The notes under the pieces were generated by a model, which was not told the DNA's origin, made no database searches, and saw nothing but the letters and a program-made list of their open reading frames with translations. This document shows, one piece after another, positions 6,478-9,686 of a stretch of DNA of 9,686 nt. Position numbers and translations under genes: made by a program. Source of the stretch: JBCCFK01 sp965262315 (GTDB taxonomy: Bacteria; Actinomycetota; Acidimicrobiia; Acidimicrobiales; UBA8592); contig CBDHFJ010000052.1 in the NCBI GenBank assembly GCA_965262315.1, forward strand, positions 1-9,686, written 5' to 3'. Position 1 is the stretch's first letter; every line of letters starts with the position of its first letter.

Positions 6478-7766
6478 CGCTGGCTCCGACGGAGCGCGCC
6501 GTGGAGGTCGGCGATGAGGTCGTCGACGCCTTCGAGGCCGATCGACAGCCGGATCAGCTCCTCGCCGACGCCCGCTGCTTCGAGCTCAGCGGGGGAGAGC
6601 TGCACGTGCGTGGTCGACGCCGGGTGGATGACCAGGCTCTTGGCGTCGCCGACGTTGGCGACGTGGCTGAACAGTTGGAGTGACTCGATGAACTTGGCGC
6701 CTGCGGCCCGGCCACCCTTGATGCCGAAGGAGAAGATCGCGCCGGCACCGTCTGGCAGGTACTTGTTGGCCAGGTCGTGGTGCGGGTGTGACGACAGGCC
6801 CGGGTGGCTCACCCACTCGACTGCGTCGTTGCCCTCGAGCCACTCGGCGATCGCGATCGCGTTCGCGACATGGCGCGGCATGCGCACCGGCAGCGTTTCG
6901 AGCCCCTGGAGCAGCAGAAACGCGTTCTGCGGTGCCATGGTGGCCCCGAAGTCGCGTAGCCCTTCGGTCCGGGCGCGCATCGAGAAGGCGAGCGGTCCGA
7001 ACTCGTCGACGTAGCGGATGCCGTGGTAGCCGGCGTAGGGCTCGGTCAGGGTGGGGAAGCGGCCCGACCCGGCCCAGTCCATGGTGCCGCCGTCGATCAG
7101 GACGCCGCCGATGGCTGTGCCGTGGCCGCCGATGAACTTGGTGGCGGAGTGGTACACGAGGTCAGCGCCCCACTCGATCGGCCGGCACAGCACCGGCGAG
7201 GCGAACGTGGAGTCGATCGCCAGCGGGATGCCGTGACGATGCGCGACGTCGGCGAGGGCTTCGAAGTGGGCGACGTCGCCGCGAGGGTTGCCGATGGTCT
7301 CGGCCAACAGCAGCTTGGTGTTCGGCTGGATGGCCGCCTCGATCTCGTCGACGTCGTTCGGGGTGATGAACGTGGTCTCGACACCGAACCGGGGCATCGT
7401 CAGCGCCAGCACCTGGTGGGTGCCGCCATAGAGCGCGCGGCTGGCGACCACATGGTCGCCGGCACCGGCGATGGTGGCCAGGGTCAGAAACAAGGCCGCC
7501 TGACCGGAGCTCGTCGCCACGGCGGCGACACCACCCTCGAGTGCGGCCATGCGCTCCTCGAACGCCGAGACCGTCGGGTTCGAGATGCGGGTGTAGATGT
7601 GACCCGGCAGGTCGAGGTTGAACAGGCCCGCGGCCTCGTCGACGTCGGCGAACACATAGGAGGTCGTCTGGTAGATCGGGACCGCACGTGACCCGGTGGC
7701 GGGATCCGGGCGCTGGCCGGCGTGGAGCGCCAGGGTCTCCGGCGAGAGCTTCTTCGGATTCAGCAC
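6474..7766 (-). CDS. metY: O-acetylhomoserine aminocarboxypropyltransferase (sulfhydrylase), MetY-type
   Basis: The product is a 430-residue PLP enzyme of the Cys/Met family, expected to make homocysteine from O-acetylhomoserine and sulfide in the cytosol. The N-terminal LALHAGQRPDPATGSRAVPI and QTTSYVF blocks, the longer length (430 against about 390 for cystathionine gamma-synthases) and ETIGNPRGDVAHFEALADVA are typical of the sulfhydrylase subgroup. Other landmarks are YTRISNPT (58-65), SSGQAA (86-91), AIDSTFASP with Asp185, and HSATKFIGGHG with the PLP lysine Lys210. The start is GTG at 7766 (MLNPKKL), with a purine-rich GGGGGTAGGG stretch upstream on the minus strand. It is the first gene of a minus-strand operon, overlapping the alpha/beta hydrolase by 4 bp and diverging from the P450 gene. 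Close relatives include other sulfhydrylase-like enzymes that use O-succinylhomoserine, so the acyl donor is inferred. It differs clearly from the trans-sulfuration enzyme at the left edge. Confidence 0.88.
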   Translation of the reverse strand: MLNPKKLSPETLALHAGQRPDPATGSRAVPIYQTTSYVFADVDEAAGLFNLDLPGHIYTRISNPTVSAFEERMAALEGGVAAVATSSGQAALFLTLATIAGAGDHVVASRALYGGTHQVLALTMPRFGVETTFITPNDVDEIEAAIQPNTKLLLAETIGNPRGDVAHFEALADVAHRHGIPLAIDSTFASPVLCRPIEWGADLVYHSATKFIGGHGTAIGGVLIDGGTMDWAGSGRFPTLTEPYAGYHGIRYVDEFGPLAFSMRARTEGLRDFGATMAPQNAFLLLQGLETLPVRMPRHVANAIAIAEWLEGNDAVEWVSHPGLSSHPHHDLANKYLPDGAGAIFSFGIKGGRAAGAKFIESLQLFSHVANVGDAKSLVIHPASTTHVQLSPAELEAAGVGEELIRLSIGLEGVDDLIADLHGALRRSQR

Positions 7767-7767
7767 G

Positions 7768-7813
7768 GCCGGAACCCTACCCCCGCAGATGTGCGATCAT
7801 GGGAGCCGGAACC
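7768..7813 (+). repeat. Direct repeat GCCGGAACC, possible operator
   Basis: GCCGGAACC is present at 7768-7776 and again at 7805-7813, start-to-start 37 bp (about 3.5 helical turns), within the divergent control region. It could be a pair of regulator sites shared by the two transcription units, or chance in GC-rich DNA. Confidence 0.35.
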
Positions 7814-7817
7814 GCAC

Positions 7818-7824
7818 AAGGGGG
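7818..7824 (+). promoter_or_regulatory. Ribosome binding site of the P450 gene
   Basis: AAGGGGG lies 6 nt before the GTG at 7831. It decides the start: the frame stays open further upstream to 7696, but that part lies over the metY-like gene on the other strand. Confidence 0.7.
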
Positions 7825-7830
7825 TATGTC

Positions 7831-9090
7831 GTGACCGACACGGATCCGACCACCGATTTGGGGGCGAGCTTCTTCGACCCGGCCGTCCAGGACGACCCGT
7901 TCGAGGTCTACGCCGAGATGCACGAGAAGTGCCCGGTGCATCGGCTGCCCGAGAACGGCATGTACATGGTGACCAAGTACGACGACGTGCGCGAGATGCT
8001 CACCGACCCGGAACGGTTCTCCAGCCGGCCCAGTCGCGGGACCCGTGGCCCCGCCAGTCCCGCCTCCGAGGCGTGGGCGAAGGTCTTCGAGGAGAAGGGA
8101 TTCCAGCGCGGCCAGACGCTGCAGCGCACCGACCCGCCCGTCCACACGCACTATCGCAAGCTGCTGGGGCGGGTGTTCACCAACCGCACGGTGCAGGACA
8201 TGACGCCACGGATCGACGAGATCTCGCACGAGCTGATCGACGCGTTCATCGACCGCGGCGAGTGCGAGTTCGTCTCGGAGTTCGCGCTCCCGCTGCCCGG
8301 CATCTTCATCTGCGAGCAGCTCGGTCTGCCGGCCAGCGAGTACCAGACGTTCAAGACGTGGGCCGACGCCATGCTGGCGATGAACCAGCGGGCGCTCGAC
8401 GTGGAGGAAGCGATCGAACAGGCCGAGATCGAGGTGGAGGCGCAGCACCATCTGGCCCGGGAGTTCGAGGCCCGCCGCGCCGAACCACAGGACGATCTCA
8501 TCTCCAAGCTGGTCCACGCCCACACGGTCGGCGAGGACGAGCCGCTCGACATGGGCGAACTCCAGGATCTGATGCACCAGCTCGTCACCGGTGGATTCGA
8601 GACGACCACGGCGGCCCTGACCACCGGCATGTGGCTGCTGCTCCGCTACCCGGACGAGATGGACAAGCTGCGTGCCGACCCGAGCCTCCAGCGCAACTTC
8701 ATCGAGGAGTCGCTGCGTTTCGACAGCCCCGTGGCCGGCCTGTGGCGGACCGCCACGTGCCCGGTGACCCTGGGTGGAGCCGAGATCCCAGAAGGTGCGT
8801 CGGTGATGGCTCGCTACGCCGCTGCGAACCGCGACGCCGAGGTCTTCGAGAACCCCGAGGTGTTCGACATCACTCGCGAGAACGCCAACCAGCACGTCGC
8901 GTTCGGGATCGGCAGCCACTTCTGCATCGGGGCGGCGCTCGCACGCGCTGAGCTCATGTCGGCGTTCAGTGCGCTGCTCGAGCGACTCGACGACATCCAG
9001 TTGGCCGAGCCGCTGGACGACCAGCCGCACGAGTTCAGCTTCTTCCTGAGGCCGATGAAGAGGCTGCCGCTGCGCTTCACCAAGCGGTGA
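7831..9090 (+). CDS. Cytochrome P450
   Basis: The product is a 419-residue soluble bacterial class I cytochrome P450, a heme mono-oxygenase needing an external redox partner. It has the C-helix block DPPVHTHYRKLLGRVF with His105 and Arg109, the I-helix oxygen-activation motif GGFETTT (254-260), the K-helix ExxR (Glu293, Arg296), and the heme loop FGIGSHFCIG with the axial cysteine Cys365. In the I-helix the usual Asp/Glu-Thr pair is Glu257-Thr258. There is no N-terminal membrane anchor and the length is normal, so it looks intact and functional. The GTG at 7831 is supported by AAGGGGG at 7818-7824. Its stop overlaps the GTG of the next gene (GTGA, 9087-9090), so it is coupled to a PPOX-fold protein. 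No ferredoxin or ferredoxin reductase is nearby. The CYP family and substrate (steroid, fatty acid, terpenoid or other) cannot be told from sequence reading alone. Confidence 0.95.
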   Translation: MTDTDPTTDLGASFFDPAVQDDPFEVYAEMHEKCPVHRLPENGMYMVTKYDDVREMLTDPERFSSRPSRGTRGPASPASEAWAKVFEEKGFQRGQTLQRTDPPVHTHYRKLLGRVFTNRTVQDMTPRIDEISHELIDAFIDRGECEFVSEFALPLPGIFICEQLGLPASEYQTFKTWADAMLAMNQRALDVEEAIEQAEIEVEAQHHLAREFEARRAEPQDDLISKLVHAHTVGEDEPLDMGELQDLMHQLVTGGFETTTAALTTGMWLLLRYPDEMDKLRADPSLQRNFIEESLRFDSPVAGLWRTATCPVTLGGAEIPEGASVMARYAAANRDAEVFENPEVFDITRENANQHVAFGIGSHFCIGAALARAELMSAFSALLERLDDIQLAEPLDDQPHEFSFFLRPMKRLPLRFTKR

Positions 9091-9551
9091 GCAGTCCAGC
9101 GATGTCGTCTGAGGAACGCGAGGCGTTCCTGGCGCGCCCCCACACCGCAGTGGTCACCTTCGAGCTGGGGGAGGGGCGCACCATGGGTGTGCCCGTTTGG
9201 GTGACATGGACGGGTTCGGTGTTCCGGTTCCAGTCCGGCCCGACGGCGAAGAAGTCCGACTCGTTCCGCCGGCTGGGCCGGGCGTCGTTGTGCATGCACG
9301 AGGACACACCCGTCTCCGTGGCGTACGTCACGGCCGAGGGCCCGGTCGTCGAAGTCGACTTCGATCTCGACCGCGACATCAGCGAGCCGGCGGTCCGGTA
9401 TCTCGGGCCCGAGCGGGGACCGGCCTTCGCCGCCGCGTTCGCCGGCCGCGACGCGTCGTCCTTCTCGGCCTGGGAGCTGACGCCCGAGACCTGGTGGACC
9501 CGCGACTACGCCAAACTTCCCGTCGCCCCGCTCCTGCTCGACCTCGACTGA
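9087..9551 (+). CDS. PPOX-fold (pyridoxamine 5'-phosphate oxidase-like) flavin/F420 protein
   Basis: The product is a 154-residue small split-barrel protein of the pyridoxamine phosphate oxidase-like group, whose members bind FMN, F420 or heme. The N-terminal helix EEREAFLARPHTAVVTF leads to GVPVWVTW (34-41), then the cofactor phosphate-binding stretch FRFQSGPTAKKSDSF (46-60, with Lys55 and Lys56), RRLGRASLCM, and YVTAEGPVVEV (80-90). The length is normal for the group. The GTG at 9087 gives a 4-bp overlap with the P450 stop; an in-frame ATG at 9102 is an alternative start, and neither has a strong ribosome site. The coupling suggests a shared pathway with the P450, for instance reduction of its product or substrate, but that is inference. 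True PdxH function is unlikely given the small size and low resemblance. The cofactor is not determined. Confidence 0.82.
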   Translation: MSSPAMSSEEREAFLARPHTAVVTFELGEGRTMGVPVWVTWTGSVFRFQSGPTAKKSDSFRRLGRASLCMHEDTPVSVAYVTAEGPVVEVDFDLDRDISEPAVRYLGPERGPAFAAAFAGRDASSFSAWELTPETWWTRDYAKLPVAPLLLDLD

Positions 9552-9616
9552 CCGCCATCGGCCGACAACCTGTAACGGTCTCAGAGACCGTTACAGGTTG
9601 ACCGCTGTCGGTGGTC
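9550..9616. repeat. Long inverted repeat, possible bidirectional terminator or dispersed palindrome
   Basis: CAACCTGTAACGGTCTC (9566-9582) and GAGACCGTTACAGGTTG (9584-9600) are exact reverse complements around a single A at 9583. The symmetry continues outward about the same centre to 9550 and 9616: 10 of 16 further positions pair and two more are G-T, giving 27 of 33 Watson-Crick pairs per arm. It starts at the last bases of the PPOX-fold gene's stop codon. A terminator is the simplest reading, but no T-run follows, and the lower GC of the core (TGTAAC/GTTACA) differs from the surrounding genes. An operator or a dispersed palindromic element are alternatives. Confidence 0.6.
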
Positions 9617-9686
9617 AAGATGCATTGTCCCCTGTCTTCGTTGCGGGTTGTGTCGACGCGAACGCCTCGGGAACAGGGCAGAGCGG
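9617..9686. other. Unassigned intergenic sequence at window end
   Basis: I see no gene here. An imperfect stem is possible: CGTTGCG (9639-9645) with CGCGAACG (9657-9664, one bulge), flanked by CCCTGT (9630-9635) and ACAGGG (9673-9678). The sequence is cut by the window edge, so its role cannot be judged. Confidence 0.3.

Larger units (their letters stand above)
7767..7830. promoter_or_regulatory. Divergent promoter region between metY-like and P450 genes
   Basis: These 64 bp separate two divergent start codons (GTG 7766 minus, GTG 7831 plus), so both promoters must lie here or inside the genes. I see no convincing -35/-10 pair. A 9-bp direct repeat, GCCGGAACC, occurs at 7768-7776 and 7805-7813. 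Confidence 0.5.

Noticed and set aside
5761..7014. 417-codon plus-strand frame opposite the hydrolase and metY-like genes
   Set aside because: It lies antisense to two genes with intact catalytic motifs and shows no recognisable domain.
7696..7830. Upstream extension of the P450 reading frame
   Set aside because: It overlaps the 5' end of the divergent metY-like gene, and the GTG at 7831 has a good ribosome site at 7818-7824.
7722..8951. 409-codon plus-strand frame over the P450 gene
   Set aside because: Arg/Gly-rich shadow; the P450 frame has all heme, I-helix and ExxR motifs.
7777..9030. 417-codon minus-strand frame opposite the P450 gene
   Set aside because: Antisense shadow of an intact P450 with no domain signature.
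9566..9600. CRISPR repeat or transposon end at the long palindrome
   Set aside because: There is only one copy in the window, with no spacers, no cas genes, no transposase and no target-site duplication visible.

Overview
The window is high-GC, almost fully coding DNA. GTG starts and 4-bp GTGA/ATGA gene overlaps are common. Its content (DUF2510 protein, LLM-class F420-type oxidoreductase, cytochrome P450, PPOX-fold protein, DUF1800/DUF1501 pair) points to an actinobacterium. An Acidimicrobiia-like marine or soil lineage is my best guess, but this is inferred from style and gene content and is not proven.

Layout. (1) 1-844, plus strand: the C-terminal two thirds of a PLP-dependent trans-sulfuration enzyme, cut by the window start and followed by a possible hairpin terminator. 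(2) 989-3507, plus: a translationally coupled DUF1800-DUF1501 pair, the second encoding a Tat-exported lipoprotein. (3) 3588-4727, plus: a multi-pass membrane protein ending in a DUF2510 domain, with a hairpin next to its ribosome binding site. (4) 4758-7766, minus: a three-gene operon read right to left, with an O-acetylhomoserine sulfhydrylase (metY-like), an overlapping alpha/beta hydrolase, and an LLM-class oxidoreductase whose reading frame is broken by one extra base. It converges on the DUF2510 gene. (5) 7831-9551, plus: a cytochrome P450 overlapping a PPOX-fold (FMN/F420 split-barrel) protein, divergent from metY across a 64-bp control region. (6) 9552-9686: no gene; a striking inverted repeat (perfect 17-bp arms, 33 bp with mismatches) followed by unassigned sequence.

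How the genes relate. Two sulfur amino acid PLP enzymes of different subtypes lie in the window but in separate transcription units. The P450 and the PPOX-fold protein probably act together in oxidation/reduction of an unknown substrate. DUF1800/DUF1501 is a recurring pair of unknown function whose DUF1501 member is predicted to sit on the outer face of the membrane. No CRISPR array, RNA gene, phage gene or transposase was seen. The best candidates for something unusual are the frameshifted oxidoreductase, the long inverted repeat at 9550-9616, and the DUF1800/DUF1501 pair, in which only one partner carries an export signal.
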